In this document: piece after piece, positions 47,954-57,936 of the stretch
How positions within the stretch are numbered: the first letter of the stretch is position 1
Layout: every line of letters begins with the position of its first letter
From: Cypionkella psychrotolerans
GTDB lineage: Bacteria; Pseudomonadota; Alphaproteobacteria; Rhodobacterales; Rhodobacteraceae
DNA: 64,000 nucleotides
Assembly (NCBI RefSeq): GCF_001294535.1
Contig: NZ_LGIC01000035.1
Span: 1 to 64,000 of the forward strand
Direction: 5' to 3'
Notes under the pieces: model-generated
Database searches by the model: none
What the model saw: only the letters and a program-made list of their open reading frames with translations
What the model was told of the DNA's origin: nothing
Position numbers and translations under genes: made by a program

Positions 47954-48743
47954 CACGGATACCGATGACTGGGCCGCTGCAGAGCGTATTCCGGCCGCCG
48001 AGAGGCTGGCCTCGGAAGCGCTGATCATTGATGTCGATGGTTTTGAGGGGCCGTTGGACCTTTTGTTGATGCTGTCGCGGACGCAAAAGGTCGATCTGCG
48101 CAAGATCTCGGTGCTGCAGCTGGCCGAGCAGTATCTGGTCTTCGTGCAGCGCGCGCAGGCGTTAAGGATTGAGCTTGCCGCAGATTATCTGGTGATGGCG
48201 GCTTGGCTCGCCTTTCTGAAGTCGCGACTGCTGCTACCGCCAGAACCCGGTGAGGCGGGGCCTTCGGCTGAGGATTTGGCGGCGCATCTGGCCTTCCAGT
48301 TGGAGCGGCTGTCGGCCATGCGCGAGGCCGCTGCCCGCCTGATGGGGCGTGACCAGTTGGGACGTGATTTCTTTGCGCGGGGTGTGCCCGAGGATGTCAC
48401 CCGCAAGGTCAATGTCAGCTATTCCGCCACGCTGCTCGATCTGATGCGCGCCTATGCCCGCATCCGAACCCGCGACGAATTCCGCCCCTATGCCTTTGAT
48501 CGCAAAGACGTCTACACGATGGAAGACGCGTTGGAGCGGATGCGCGGCTTGCTGGGTTATGCCGGGGAATGGTCGGATTTGACCAGCTTCATGCCCGAAG
48601 GCTGGGAGGTTTCCCCCGCCCGTCGCAGATCGGCCACCGCCGCCCATTTTGCGGCGATTTTGGAAATGGCCAAACGCGGCCAAGTGCAGATCAAACAGGG
48701 TGAAGTGTTTGCCCCGCTGATGATCCGCAGGACGGAACAATGA
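47946..48743 (+). CDS. scpA: Segregation and condensation protein A
   Basis: A 265-residue kleisin with FEGPLDLLLMLSRTQKVDLR, which bridges SMC heads. Overlaps nagZ by eight bases and scpB by four. Confidence 0.92.
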   Translation: MADTDTDDWAAAERIPAAERLASEALIIDVDGFEGPLDLLLMLSRTQKVDLRKISVLQLAEQYLVFVQRAQALRIELAADYLVMAAWLAFLKSRLLLPPEPGEAGPSAEDLAAHLAFQLERLSAMREAAARLMGRDQLGRDFFARGVPEDVTRKVNVSYSATLLDLMRAYARIRTRDEFRPYAFDRKDVYTMEDALERMRGLLGYAGEWSDLTSFMPEGWEVSPARRRSATAAHFAAILEMAKRGQVQIKQGEVFAPLMIRRTEQ

Positions 48744-49381
48744 CCGATCCGATTGAGAAAAGCCTGTTCGAAGCGCCGCCGATGGGTGAGCAGGAACGTA
48801 TGGTGGAAGCCATCCTGTTTGCCTCGACAGAGCCGGTGACTCTGGCCGAACTGGTCAAGCGGATGCCGCATGGCTGTGACCCCGCCGAGGCCCTGTTGAC
48901 CCTGCGCCGTCGCTATGACGGGCGGGGGGTGAATATGGTCAAGGTTGGCGATGCCTATGCCTTCCGCACCGCTGCTGATCTTGGACATTTGATGCAAAAG
49001 GAAAGCGCCGAGCAGCGCAAACTGTCGCGCGCGGCGATTGAGACGCTGGCGATTGTGGCTTACCATCAGCCGGTGACGCGGGCCGAGATTGAGGAAATTC
49101 GCGGTGTCGCGGTCAGCCGGGGCACCGTGGACCAACTGTTGGAGTTGGACTGGATCAGGTTGGGGCGCAGGCGGATGACTCCGGGGCGTCCGGTGACCTT
49201 TGTGGTGACCGATCACTTCCTTGACCACTTCGGCCTTGAATCCGCCCGCGATCTGCCGGGGCTGAAAGAATTGCGCGCGGCTGGGCTTCTCGACAGTCGC
49301 CCCTTGCCGGGTGGGTTGACCACCCCATCTGAAGACGAAGAACAGCCCAGTACCGGGCAAAGCGAATTGTTTGAGGACTAA
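48740..49381 (+). CDS. scpB: Segregation and condensation protein B
   Basis: A 213-residue ScpB with paired winged-helix domains (AYHQPVTRAEIEEIRGVAV). Works with ScpA and SMC in chromosome condensation. Starts in the ATGA overlap with scpA. Confidence 0.93.
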   Translation: MTDPIEKSLFEAPPMGEQERMVEAILFASTEPVTLAELVKRMPHGCDPAEALLTLRRRYDGRGVNMVKVGDAYAFRTAADLGHLMQKESAEQRKLSRAAIETLAIVAYHQPVTRAEIEEIRGVAVSRGTVDQLLELDWIRLGRRRMTPGRPVTFVVTDHFLDHFGLESARDLPGLKELRAAGLLDSRPLPGGLTTPSEDEEQPSTGQSELFED

Positions 49382-49384
49382 GCC

Positions 49385-49588
49385 ATGGACCGTATCATTC
49401 AGATGATCCTGAATAAACTCTTGGGGCGGCTGGTCAACACCGCCGTTAATAAGGGTGTTGATTATGCGGCTCGTAGGGGGAAGTCGCCCGATGATATGAC
49501 GCCTGAAGATCACGCACAGGCCCGCGCGGGCAAGGAAATGGCGAAGCGCGCACGGCAAGCGGCCAAGCTGACCCGCCGCATCCGCTAA
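49385..49588 (+). CDS. 67-residue basic small protein
   Basis: A 67-residue Lys/Arg-rich protein (MDRIIQMILNKLLGRLVNTA, then KEMAKRARQAAKLTRRIR), last in the operon and not recognised as a named family. The usual tatA/B/C neighbours seen in related operons are absent here; a terminator follows. Confidence 0.7.
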   Translation: MDRIIQMILNKLLGRLVNTAVNKGVDYAARRGKSPDDMTPEDHAQARAGKEMAKRARQAAKLTRRIR

Positions 49589-49591
49589 AGC

Positions 49592-49618
49592 AAAAGGCCC
49601 GCCAGTGGCGGGCCTTTT
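49592..49618 (+). terminator. Intrinsic terminator after the scp operon
   Basis: A perfect 12-bp stem AAAAGGCCCGCC / GGCGGGCCTTTT with an AGT loop; symmetric, between convergent operons. Confidence 0.9.
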
Positions 49619-49636
49619 GGTACTGATCTAAAAGGC

Positions 49637-50614
49637 TTAGCGCGCGCGACGCCCACCGCGACGCCCTGACGTTGCCGCTGTTGCCGCAGCCGAAGCCTCG
49701 GCAAACGTCGCCCCAGCCTCGACAGCCTCCAGAACCTTCGCAAAGCGGATCCACTCGCCGCCATTGGCGTCATGGTTCATCAGGAAGTTGGCGGCGCGAA
49801 TCGCCTCCATCTCGGGTAGGCGTACCGGGTTCATGATGGCGCTGGTCATGCCCGCGCCAATCGCCATCGGCAGGAAGGCGGCGTTGACGCCGTGACGGTG
49901 CGGCAGACCGAACGAGATGTTCGAGGCACCACAGGTGGTGTTGACGCCCAATTCTTCGCGCAGCCGGCGCACCAAGGCGAACACCTGCTGGCCAGCCGAG
50001 CCCATCGCACCCACAGGCATCACCAGCGGGTCAACCACGATGTCATGCGCCGGGATGCCGAAATCGGCGGCGCGCTCGACGATCTTTTTCGCCACCGCAA
50101 ACCGCACATCGGGGTCTTGCGAAATCCCGGTGTCATCGTTGGAAATCGCCACCACCGGCACGTTGTATTTCTTCACCAGCGGCAGAACCAGTTCCATGCG
50201 GTCTTCTTCCCCCGTCACCGAGTTCAGCAGGGGGCGGCCCTCGCAAGACTGCAAGCCAGCCTCCAACGCGCCGGGAACCGAGCTGTCGATGCACAAAGGC
50301 ACATCCACCACGGCCTGAATCCGTAGGATCAATTCGCGCATCAACGGCGGCTCGACAAAGTTATTGTCGGCATAGCGCGGATCTTCGGCCATTTTGTTGG
50401 TGAACACCGCCCCCGAGTTCACGTCCAGAATGTTGGCACCGCAAGCTACCTGCTCTAGCGCGTCACGCAGAACCGTTTCAAAATTGCCGGCTTCCATTTC
50501 GGCGGCCAGCTTTTTACGGCCCGTTGGGTTGATACGCTCACCGATCACGCAGAACGGCTCGTCAAAACCGATGATCACGGTTTTTGTTTTGGATTCAATG
50601 ACGGTACGGGTCAT
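49637..50614 (-). CDS. Methyltetrahydrofolate:corrinoid methyltransferase (split MetH pterin-binding part)
   Basis: A 325-residue pterin-binding TIM-barrel protein with GERINPTGRKKLA, DVNSGA and CIDSSVPGALEAGL, plus an Ala/Arg-rich tail. It moves the methyl group of methyltetrahydrofolate to a corrinoid protein. In the window it neighbours an MTHFR-like gene, but no homocysteine methyltransferase or corrinoid protein gene. The most economical reading is the pterin-binding part of a split methionine synthase. Confidence 0.85.
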   Translation of the reverse strand: MTRTVIESKTKTVIIGFDEPFCVIGERINPTGRKKLAAEMEAGNFETVLRDALEQVACGANILDVNSGAVFTNKMAEDPRYADNNFVEPPLMRELILRIQAVVDVPLCIDSSVPGALEAGLQSCEGRPLLNSVTGEEDRMELVLPLVKKYNVPVVAISNDDTGISQDPDVRFAVAKKIVERAADFGIPAHDIVVDPLVMPVGAMGSAGQQVFALVRRLREELGVNTTCGASNISFGLPHRHGVNAAFLPMAIGAGMTSAIMNPVRLPEMEAIRAANFLMNHDANGGEWIRFAKVLEAVEAGATFAEASAAATAATSGRRGGRRAR

Positions 50615-50648
50615 TCTTAAACCTTCTCTTTAAGCGTTTGTGGGTTTC

Positions 50649-51563
50649 TTAAGCGTTTGCAGGCACACCAGACGCACCGCCATTTTCAGTCACCCAAGCG
50701 GCATTGGTCTTGATGCCGCCGAGCGGGAAGAAGTGAACCTGCTCGATGCCGAAAGCCGGGTTGGCCGTTTTGTGCGCAGCTAGTCCTGCGATGAACTCGG
50801 TCGGCTCGTAGGGCAAAAGCAGTTTCGTCACGTCCATAGCACGTTTTTGCAGCACACGCAGCGAAGCACCAACGCCACAGGAAATCGCGAATTTGATCAG
50901 GGTTTGCAGCTTGGCGGGACCGGCCACACCAATATGGATCGGTAGATGCACGCCCGCCTCGGCCAGACGGTTGGCCCAAGCGATCACCGGGGCAGCCTCA
51001 AAGCAGAACTGCGTCGCAATCGCCATTTTCGCATCAGAGCGTTCGGAAAACGCCTGTTTCCACTTCAGCGCAGCCAGCACGATGGCATCGCCGCCGTCCT
51101 TGTCGATGTCTTTGTTGCCCTCGGGGTGGCCCGCGACGTGCAGACGCTCAAAGCCGTCGAACAGCCCGGTTTCGATCAACTGCATCGAGCTGTCAAAATC
51201 GCCAGCCGGGGTGTTCACACCGCCCCCGAGCAAAAGCGCTTGCTTGACACCCGCCTCGGTCTGGTAGCGCTTGATCCAATCGGCCAAGGTAGCCTTGTCA
51301 TGGATGATCCGCGCCGGGAAATGCGGCATCACGTCAAAGCCTTCGTGCGCGATCCGCTTGGCGGTGGCCACCATATCTTCAATCGGCGTGCCCTCGATAT
51401 GGGCGATGTAAACCCGCGTGCCTTTCGGCAGCAAAGCGCGGAAATCTTCCACCTTTTCGGCGGTGCGCGGCATCACCTCAATCGAATAGCCCTTCAGAAA
51501 GGCTTCATTCGCGTCGGTGTTGGCTGCGGGTTTGGTTTCTTTGCGGAAAAAGCTAAGTGCCAC
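50649..51563 (-). CDS. Methylenetetrahydrofolate reductase-like protein
   Basis: A 304-residue MTHFR-family barrel (VAGHPEGNKD, ATQFCFEAAPVIAWANRL, GVHLPIHIGVAG). It would supply methyltetrahydrofolate to the methyltransferase downstream. Compared with E. coli MetF the N-terminus and several FAD-site positions differ, so activity is inferred. It lies 34 bases before the methyltransferase gene. Confidence 0.8.
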   Translation of the reverse strand: MALSFFRKETKPAANTDANEAFLKGYSIEVMPRTAEKVEDFRALLPKGTRVYIAHIEGTPIEDMVATAKRIAHEGFDVMPHFPARIIHDKATLADWIKRYQTEAGVKQALLLGGGVNTPAGDFDSSMQLIETGLFDGFERLHVAGHPEGNKDIDKDGGDAIVLAALKWKQAFSERSDAKMAIATQFCFEAAPVIAWANRLAEAGVHLPIHIGVAGPAKLQTLIKFAISCGVGASLRVLQKRAMDVTKLLLPYEPTEFIAGLAAHKTANPAFGIEQVHFFPLGGIKTNAAWVTENGGASGVPANA

Positions 51564-51583
51564 GCGGGCCTCCCTTAGAACGG

Positions 51584-51886
51584 TCAGGCCTGCGCCCAGC
51601 CCTCGGCGTTGATCAGCGTCTTCAGACGCTCGGTATCATAGGTGGTGTCCAAGCGCGCGGCCTCGGCGGCAGCCACCTCGGCGGCTTCGCCTTCCACCGG
51701 ATAGGGATCAGCCTTGCGCCATTCGGCCAAGTAAGCGTCGGCACCTTTAGCGCCGATCTTCATGGCACAGCGGTCAATCGCTTGCTCAAACCGCTCGGGC
51801 AGTTGCACCTTAGACGCAGATCGCCCCTTACCGACAATCACCTGCGCCGGAATATCGCGCCAAAACACCACTGTTACATCCGGCAT
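51584..51886 (-). CDS. Small PF13769-like (so-called virulence factor) protein
   Basis: A 100-residue protein that begins MPDVTVVFWRDIPAQVIVG, resembling the small proteins found next to split methionine synthase genes in Rhodobacteraceae. Name notwithstanding, its role there is probably in B12-dependent methyl transfer. The ATG at 51886 follows GGGGGAA. First gene of the minus-strand cluster. Confidence 0.7.
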   Translation of the reverse strand: MPDVTVVFWRDIPAQVIVGKGRSASKVQLPERFEQAIDRCAMKIGAKGADAYLAEWRKADPYPVEGEAAEVAAAEAARLDTTYDTERLKTLINAEGWAQA

Positions 51887-52074
51887 AGCTGATTCCCCCC
51901 ACCTATTTTGTCACCTGTTCTATGCGCCGATACGCGACAAATACGGTCGGTTTTCGACATAGAACATGCTTGTAGCGACCACGCTTGTTGCTAGCGGCAA
52001 ACTGCGCGTGCGGCCAGTGCTTAGGATTGGAGAAATTTTCATCATCTCTATGAACGCACAGCTCACGTTTGCAC

Positions 52075-52145
52075 AGGCATGGGGGAGGGTGCTTGCCACT
52101 GCCCGGTAACGGGACTACCTTTGGGGCAACCACCAATGGAGGGCG
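52075..52145 (+). promoter_or_regulatory. Structured leader of the ppx-rlmE operon
   Basis: GGTGCTTGCC (52088-52097) pairs with GGCAACCACC (52125-52134) apart from one C-C mismatch and encloses CCCG-GTAA-CGGG (52102-52113). The RBS GGAG (52138-52141) directly follows the stem. The arrangement suggests a cis-acting RNA, but it matches no riboswitch class I know. The B12-box-like GCCACTG inside it lacks the other B12 elements. Confidence 0.4.
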
Positions 52146-52148
52146 ATT

Positions 52149-53282
52149 ATGGCGCCCGAGCGTCCCCTGGGGGCGGACGCGATGCAAACAGCGGTTGAGG
52201 CACTGGGTGCTTTCCGCGAAACTGACCCGTCGGCCCCCCCCGGCCTGTGGTCCAAGGGGCTTTATGCTGCCGTGGATCTGGGCACAAATGCGTGCCGCAT
52301 GTTGATTGCCCAACCAAAGGGCAGTCAGTTTGTGGTTGTGGACAGCTTTTCAAAAACTGTCCAACTGGGTGCGGGGCTGGAAGCCTCGGGCCGGCTTGGT
52401 CGTGCCTCGATGGGTCGCACGATGCAGGCGTTGCGGATTTGCCAGAAGAAGATCGAACAGCACGGCGTGACGCGGATGCGGTTCGTGGCGACCGAGGCGT
52501 GTCGGCGTGCGCGCAATTCCAAAGAGTTCATGCGGCAGGTGCGGCGCGAAACCGGGCTGATTGTCGAGATTATCCCGGCCGAAGAAGAAGCACGGCTGGC
52601 GGTGATTTCTTGCGCGCCTTTGGTGAACCGTTCGACAGAACAGCTTTTGGTGGTCGATATTGGCGGCGGGTCCACCGAACTGGTGTGGATTGATCTGTCG
52701 GCGGTGGCCCCCGAGGATCGGCCAAAGTCGATCATGCGGCTGCATCGCGGTTTTCAGGTGGAGCCTGCGGGGGCGCGGGTGGTGGATTGGATTTCGGTGC
52801 CGTTGGGGGTCGCGACGCTGAAAGACCAGTTTCAGGATGTCGAGGATGACGCGGCGCGGTTCGCGTTGATGAGCTGGTTTTTTGAAGAAAATCTTGCGTC
52901 TTTCAGCCCCTATGCTTCGGCGCAAAAGCGTGAGGGGTTTCAGATTATTGGCACCTCTGGCACTGTCACCACTGTGGCCGCCAGCTATCTGGGCCTCCGG
53001 CGTTATGATCGCACCAAGGTGGACGGGTTGCAGATGACCAGCGATCAGATTGATCTGGTGATCCGCGAATATCTGACGCTGGGGCCGGAAGGGCGGCGCA
53101 ATGATCCACGGATTGGCCGTGACCGACATACGCTGATCATGTCCGGCGCGGCTATCCTTCAGGCGCTGATGCGGATATGGCCAACCGATCGCCTTTCCGT
53201 CGCCGACCGTGGTCTGCGCGAAGGGCTCTTATATGCACAGATGAGCGCCGATGGCGTGTTAGAGGACGGGCCGTTCGAATGA
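52149..53282 (+). CDS. ppx: Ppx/GppA exopolyphosphatase family protein
   Basis: A 377-residue ASKHA-fold phosphatase with [11 protein letters not shown] and [13 protein letters not shown]. It degrades polyphosphate or pppGpp. The stop overlaps the rlmE start by four bases. Confidence 0.9.
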   Translation: MAPERPLGADAMQTAVEALGAFRETDPSAPPGLWSKGLYAAVDLGTNACRMLIAQPKGSQFVVVDSFSKTVQLGAGLEASGRLGRASMGRTMQALRICQKKIEQHGVTRMRFVATEACRRARNSKEFMRQVRRETGLIVEIIPAEEEARLAVISCAPLVNRSTEQLLVVDIGGGSTELVWIDLSAVAPEDRPKSIMRLHRGFQVEPAGARVVDWISVPLGVATLKDQFQDVEDDAARFALMSWFFEENLASFSPYASAQKREGFQIIGTSGTVTTVAASYLGLRRYDRTKVDGLQMTSDQIDLVIREYLTLGPEGRRNDPRIGRDRHTLIMSGAAILQALMRIWPTDRLSVADRGLREGLLYAQMSADGVLEDGPFE

Positions 53283-54031
53283 CCGAGAAAACCACATCAG
53301 GCCGGGGCCAGCGCGAGCTGCGCGTGCGGGTCAAAACCGCCAAGGGCCGCAAGCTGTCGTCAACCCTGTGGCTGGAGCGGCAGTTGAACGATCCCTATGT
53401 GATCCGCGCCAAGAAGGAAGGTTTTCGGGGCCGGGCGGCGTATAAGATTTCCGAGCTTGACGACAAGTATGGCTTCCTGGTGCCGGGCGCGCGGGTGGTC
53501 GACCTTGGCTGTGCGCCGGGGGGCTGGTGTCAGATCGCAGTGAAGCGGGTTAATGCTTTGGGCGATAATCCAAAAAAGCCGATTGGCACTGTGCTCGGCA
53601 TTGATCTACAAGAAATTGAAGGCATCGCGGGCGCGCAAATCCATCAGTTGGATTTCCTATCCGATGAAGCTGACGCTCTGGTCAAGGGCTGGCTGGGCGG
53701 CAAAGCCGATGTGGTGATGTCGGATATGGCGGCCTCGGCTTCGGGGCATAAGGGCACCGACCACTTAAGGATTATTGCACTCATCGAGGCGGCTTTAGCC
53801 TTTGCCTTTGACGTGCTGGAAGAAGGCGGCACGTTTATCGCCAAAGTTCTGGCGGGCGGCGCGGAAAATGAGATGCAGGTGCAGTTGAAAAAGTCGTTCA
53901 ACAAAGTCGCCAATGTGAAGCCGCCAGCGAGTCGCGCCGACAGTTCCGAAAAATTTGTCGTCGCACAGGGCTTCCGGGGTAAAGCGACGCTGACTGGATC
54001 TTTCGCACCACGTTCCGGGGATGAAAATTGA
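53279..54031 (+). CDS. rlmE: 23S rRNA 2'-O-ribose methyltransferase RlmE
   Basis: A 250-residue RrmJ/FtsJ methyltransferase ([13 protein letters not shown], then VVMSDMA and IAKVLAGG), which 2'-O-methylates U2552 of 23S rRNA. ATGA overlap with ppx. Confidence 0.93.
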   Translation: MTEKTTSGRGQRELRVRVKTAKGRKLSSTLWLERQLNDPYVIRAKKEGFRGRAAYKISELDDKYGFLVPGARVVDLGCAPGGWCQIAVKRVNALGDNPKKPIGTVLGIDLQEIEGIAGAQIHQLDFLSDEADALVKGWLGGKADVVMSDMAASASGHKGTDHLRIIALIEAALAFAFDVLEEGGTFIAKVLAGGAENEMQVQLKKSFNKVANVKPPASRADSSEKFVVAQGFRGKATLTGSFAPRSGDEN

Positions 54032-54082
54032 TCTGCCGCTATTAAGCGGGTTGCAGAAACAATCCCGAACCCGGCGAAAAAC

Positions 54083-54110
54083 AAAAGGCGCCCCAAGTAG
54101 GCGCCTTTTT
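54083..54110 (+). terminator. Intrinsic terminator after rlmE
   Basis: AAAAGGCGCC / GGCGCCTTTTT with a 7-base loop, 51 bases after the stop. Confidence 0.88.
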
Positions 54111-54146
54111 GCTTAAACGTTGATCGACCTTGCGCGAAAACTCGCC

Positions 54147-54707
54147 TCAGCCGCCCCAAGTGCGGACCGGGCCGCAGTCCATATGCACGAAGTTCGAGCC
54201 ATAGTAATGGCCGACACCACCCGCCGAACAGGCCTCTGCCGCCTTGGCCATTTGGCTGACCGAACGCGATTTCAATCGCAGATCCGCCGCCATGCCCTTC
54301 ATATGCAGCGAGTGTTTTGCCACACCGCGCGAATGAGAACGCAGCATCGCGTTGGTCGAGGGGCTGCGATAGCCCGACAACAACATGTAGGGTTCGCGGA
54401 CATCCAGCAGGCGATGCGCGGCTGCGATGATGTCATAGTTGCGAGGGTCCATGCCAACCACTTCGTCGGAACGCCAGTCGCGCATGAAGTGGTTGATTTC
54501 TTTGGTAACTTCCGGGATGTATTCGCCTTCGACCCAATAAATTGTGTCGATGCTTTCCCCGGTGCGACCCGAATACATTCGGATCCGCCGGATATCGCCT
54601 GCGCCCCGTAGAAGGCCGAAAGCATTGGAATAAGTCGGGGCTGCAATCGCGGCAGTCGCCGCAAAAACACCCAACAGACCACGTCGCGTGATCATGTCCG
54701 TCTTCAT
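54147..54707 (-). CDS. DUF882 (YcbK-like) murein peptidase
   Basis: A 186-residue M15-like protein with a signal peptide (MITRRGLLGVFAATAAIAAP; twin Arg, so possibly Tat) and the zinc motif SLHMKGMAADLR plus VHMDCG. Such proteins cleave peptidoglycan cross-links (E. coli YcbK/MepK type). It is divergent from an L,D-transpeptidase gene, as ycbK and ycbB neighbour each other in E. coli. Confidence 0.85.
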   Translation of the reverse strand: MKTDMITRRGLLGVFAATAAIAAPTYSNAFGLLRGAGDIRRIRMYSGRTGESIDTIYWVEGEYIPEVTKEINHFMRDWRSDEVVGMDPRNYDIIAAAHRLLDVREPYMLLSGYRSPSTNAMLRSHSRGVAKHSLHMKGMAADLRLKSRSVSQMAKAAEACSAGGVGHYYGSNFVHMDCGPVRTWGG

Positions 54708-55064
54708 AATCGCCATTCTTTGCGCCTGTCCCATCGCTGGTCTTTGACCGCCTGAAGTCGCGGTTCTGTTCGTCACTTCATCCCCAAGTGCTGGGCACCT
54801 TATGGCACAGCTTGCGGTGAAGCCAAAGAGCAGAATGGCCGCTGCGACTCAGTCTGGCAGCAATAGGCAAAAAATTGCTGAAAATGAGGGAACCAAGTGG
54901 GGATTTCCGTATCTGCCTTATTCGTGGCGAATATGCGACAATCGCGGGGTTAGTCGCGACTCATGCGCAGGCAGATGCGTTAACACGAGTTTACAGTTTC
55001 AACGATTTCACCCAAGCTTTTCAAAGTAAACCACTATCAGATGCGACAGGGCTTGGCCCGACCA
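54708..55064. other. Divergent intergenic region between DUF882 and L,D-transpeptidase genes
   Basis: 357 bases without a credible gene. It is more A/T-rich near 54870-55030, which suits two divergent promoters, but I see no clear consensus element and no repeat. Confidence 0.5.
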
Positions 55065-56684
55065 ATGGGAATCATCGTGCACATCAGCTTTTCCGCGCGC
55101 GCCTGCGGAGTTATCCGCCGCCTAACCGCCACCAGCGCTTTGACCGTAGCCTTGGCCTGGACCTCGCCGGTTCTGGCGCAAAGCGACGCCTTCACGCGGT
55201 CTTTGGCGGAAGCTTCGGCTGCAGATGAGGCGGTTGCTGGGTTCTACCGCGACCATCGCTATCAACCGCTGTGGACCGGCCCCCACGATCAGGCGCGGCG
55301 TCATGCGTTGATAATGGCGCTTTCGACGGCGGACGAGCAGGGCCTGCCGGTGAAACGCTACGATCCGGCTGATCTGATCGCGCTGGCGAAAGCGGCGGTG
55401 ACGGAAGGCGACCGGGGCCGCTTGGAAATGGCGATGACCTCGGCCTATCTGTCTTATGCGCGCGATGTCAGTTCTGGTGCTTTAACGCCGAAAAAAATTG
55501 ACCCGACCATCCTGCGCGAGATCATCCGGCCTGATCCGGCTGTGTTGCTGGCTGGGATGGCGGCCACGACTGCGCCCGACGCTTACCTCAGGGCTTTGCT
55601 GCCCACGGCCGCGGAATATGCCCGGTTGGTGAAGGAAAAACTGCGGTTGGAGCGCGAAGCGCCGTCGTTGATCGGGATTTCGGCGGCAAAACTCTCGCCC
55701 GGAGACAGCGGCAATGCGGTTGTGGCGCTGCGGGATCGGTTGATCGAGCTCGGCTATATGGGCCGCTCGGCCACAGCGACCTACGATGGCCAGATGCAGC
55801 GCGCGGTGCAACGTTATCAGTTGGATCAGGGCCTTGCCGCCGATGGTGTGGCTGGTGGATCGACCATTGACGCGCTGAACACGACGCCAGCGGAGCGCTT
55901 GCAATCGGTGACCGTGGCCTTGGAGCGGATGCGGTGGATGGCGCATACCGATCTGGGCAAGCGGCATATCTGGGTCAATCAGGCGGATTTCACCGCTGAA
56001 ATCGTCGATGACGGTCGGGTGACGTTTCAGACGCGGGTGGTGGTTGGCAAAGCCTCGCCCGAGATGCGCAGCCCGGAATTTTCCGATCAGATGGAATATA
56101 TGGTGATCAACCCCAGCTGGGGGGTGCCGCGCTCTATCATCGTCAAGGAATACCTGCCGATGTTGCAGCGCAACCCGAATGCGGTTGGGCATTTGCAGGT
56201 GATTGATGGCAGAGGTCGTGTGGTGCCGCGCGGGGCGGTGAATTTCGCGGCCTATTCGGCGTCGAGCTTCCCGTTTGGCCTGCGTCAACCACCCTCGGAT
56301 GGCAACGCCTTGGGCAAGGTGAAGTTCATGTTCCCCAACCCTTACAACATCTATCTGCACGACACGCCTGCGAAAGCGCTGTTCGCCAATGAGGTGCGCG
56401 CCTTCAGCCATGGTTGCATCCGTTTGGGCGACCCGTTTGATTTCGCCTATACGCTGCTTGCCAAGCAGACCAACGATCCGAAAGGCCTGTTCCAAGAGCA
56501 TCTTGATGCCAAGAACGAAAGCTCGGTCTCGCTGGATGTGCCAGTGCCGGTGCATTTGGTCTATTACACCGCTTGGCCGACCAAGACCGGGATGGCCTAT
56601 CGCCGCGATGTCTATGGTCGCGACGGCAAGCTGTTTGAGGGGCTGACCGAGGCGGGTGTGGCCTTGCCAGAAGTGCAGGGCTGA
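55065..56684 (+). CDS. L,D-transpeptidase (LdtD/YcbB type)
   Basis: A 539-residue protein: N-terminal signal/membrane segment, peptidoglycan-binding-like region near 180-230 (GDSGNAVVALRDRLIELGY), and a C-terminal YkuD domain with the catalytic SHGCIRLGD. It makes 3-3 cross-links. ATG at 55065 with the preceding codons at 55041 as an alternative. Confidence 0.88.
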   Translation: MGIIVHISFSARACGVIRRLTATSALTVALAWTSPVLAQSDAFTRSLAEASAADEAVAGFYRDHRYQPLWTGPHDQARRHALIMALSTADEQGLPVKRYDPADLIALAKAAVTEGDRGRLEMAMTSAYLSYARDVSSGALTPKKIDPTILREIIRPDPAVLLAGMAATTAPDAYLRALLPTAAEYARLVKEKLRLEREAPSLIGISAAKLSPGDSGNAVVALRDRLIELGYMGRSATATYDGQMQRAVQRYQLDQGLAADGVAGGSTIDALNTTPAERLQSVTVALERMRWMAHTDLGKRHIWVNQADFTAEIVDDGRVTFQTRVVVGKASPEMRSPEFSDQMEYMVINPSWGVPRSIIVKEYLPMLQRNPNAVGHLQVIDGRGRVVPRGAVNFAAYSASSFPFGLRQPPSDGNALGKVKFMFPNPYNIYLHDTPAKALFANEVRAFSHGCIRLGDPFDFAYTLLAKQTNDPKGLFQEHLDAKNESSVSLDVPVPVHLVYYTAWPTKTGMAYRRDVYGRDGKLFEGLTEAGVALPEVQG

Positions 56685-56814
56685 TTTCCCGTTGGGATAG
56701 CCGGTTGAAACAATGTGATTTCCCTGCGGGGGAATCCGTTTGGCTGTTATGAGAATTGTGGTTCAAGCTGCCGGTTATCCGCGCTAAACCTTCCGCAAAC
56801 CGCCGGAGGATACC

Positions 56815-57906
56815 ATGGCCCATACGATCCGCGACATTGCGCAGGCTTTAGGGGCTGAAGCAGAGGGCGATCTTGACCTTTTGGTGCTGCGCGCGTCTGA
56901 GCCAGCTTCGGCAGGGCCGCAGGATTTGGCTTTGGCGATGGACCCACGCTATGGCGACGGTTTGGCAAAGGGTCGGGCGCAGGCGGCGATGCTATGGCCG
57001 GGCGCGGATTGGCGGGGTTTGGGGCTGAAAGCAGCGATTTTCGCGCCACGCGGACGGCTAGCGATGGCGGGGCTGTCGGTGATGCTCGATCCGGGGCCTG
57101 CGATTGCGGCAGGTGTGCATCCGATGGCGCTGGTGGATGCCTCGGCGCAGATCGAGGAAGGTGCTGCGATAGGGCCTTTTGTGGTGATCGGGGCGGATGT
57201 TCGGATTGGGGCGAGGGCGCGGATTGCCAGCCATGTCTCGATTGCGGAGGGGGCTGTGATTGGTGACGACGCGCTTATCCTACAGGGCGCACGGATCGGC
57301 GCGCGAGTAACAATCGGGCATCGGTTTATCTGCCAGCCGGGGGCGGTGGTGGGTGCGGATGGATTTTCCTTCGTGACACCTCAGAAATCCGGGGTTGAAG
57401 AAATCCGCGCCAGTTTGGGCAAACGTGACGAAATTCGCGCACAAAGTTGGATGCGGATTCATTCTTTGGGTGCTGTGGCCTTGGGCGATGATGTCGAACT
57501 TGGTGCAAATGTCGCGATTGATCGTGGTACCATTCGCGATACCACCATCGGCTCGGGCACCAAACTCGATAACCTCGTGCATATTGGTCACAATGTTCAG
57601 GTGGGCCGCGATTGTTTGCTGTGTGGACAGGTGGGGATTGCGGGCTCGGCCAAGATCGGCGACCGAGTGGTACTCGGGGGGCAAGTCGGGGTCAGCGACA
57701 ATATCTTCGTCGGCGATGATGTGATTGCGGGCGGGGCTACGAAAATTTTGACCAATGCGCCTGCGGGCCGGGTGCTTTTGGGCTATCCTGCGGTCAAGAT
57801 GGAAACCCATGTCGAGATGCAAAAGGCACTGCGCCGCTTGCCTCGGCTGGCGTCCCGCGTGGCGGAATTGGAGAAAGCCATATCCCTGTTACCTGATGTT
57901 GATTAA
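56815..57906 (+). CDS. lpxD: UDP-3-O-acylglucosamine N-acyltransferase LpxD
   Basis: A 363-residue left-handed beta-helix LpxD: N-terminal uridine-binding domain, then hexapeptide repeats with HIGHNVQVG and the catalytic His nearby. It N-acylates UDP-3-O-acylglucosamine in lipid A synthesis. Unusually its neighbours are an ACP and a KAS rather than bamA, fabZ and lpxA, so it may be a second lpxD. Confidence 0.92.
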   Translation: MAHTIRDIAQALGAEAEGDLDLLVLRASEPASAGPQDLALAMDPRYGDGLAKGRAQAAMLWPGADWRGLGLKAAIFAPRGRLAMAGLSVMLDPGPAIAAGVHPMALVDASAQIEEGAAIGPFVVIGADVRIGARARIASHVSIAEGAVIGDDALILQGARIGARVTIGHRFICQPGAVVGADGFSFVTPQKSGVEEIRASLGKRDEIRAQSWMRIHSLGAVALGDDVELGANVAIDRGTIRDTTIGSGTKLDNLVHIGHNVQVGRDCLLCGQVGIAGSAKIGDRVVLGGQVGVSDNIFVGDDVIAGGATKILTNAPAGRVLLGYPAVKMETHVEMQKALRRLPRLASRVAELEKAISLLPDVD

Positions 57907-57936
57907 ACGGGGTAAACCGTGACGGAAGGAAACCCG

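Noticed and set aside
52088-52134. Cobalamin riboswitch before ppx because of GCCACTG
   Set aside because: The remaining B12 box and long core are missing, and the downstream genes are not B12-related; only a generic stem is supported.
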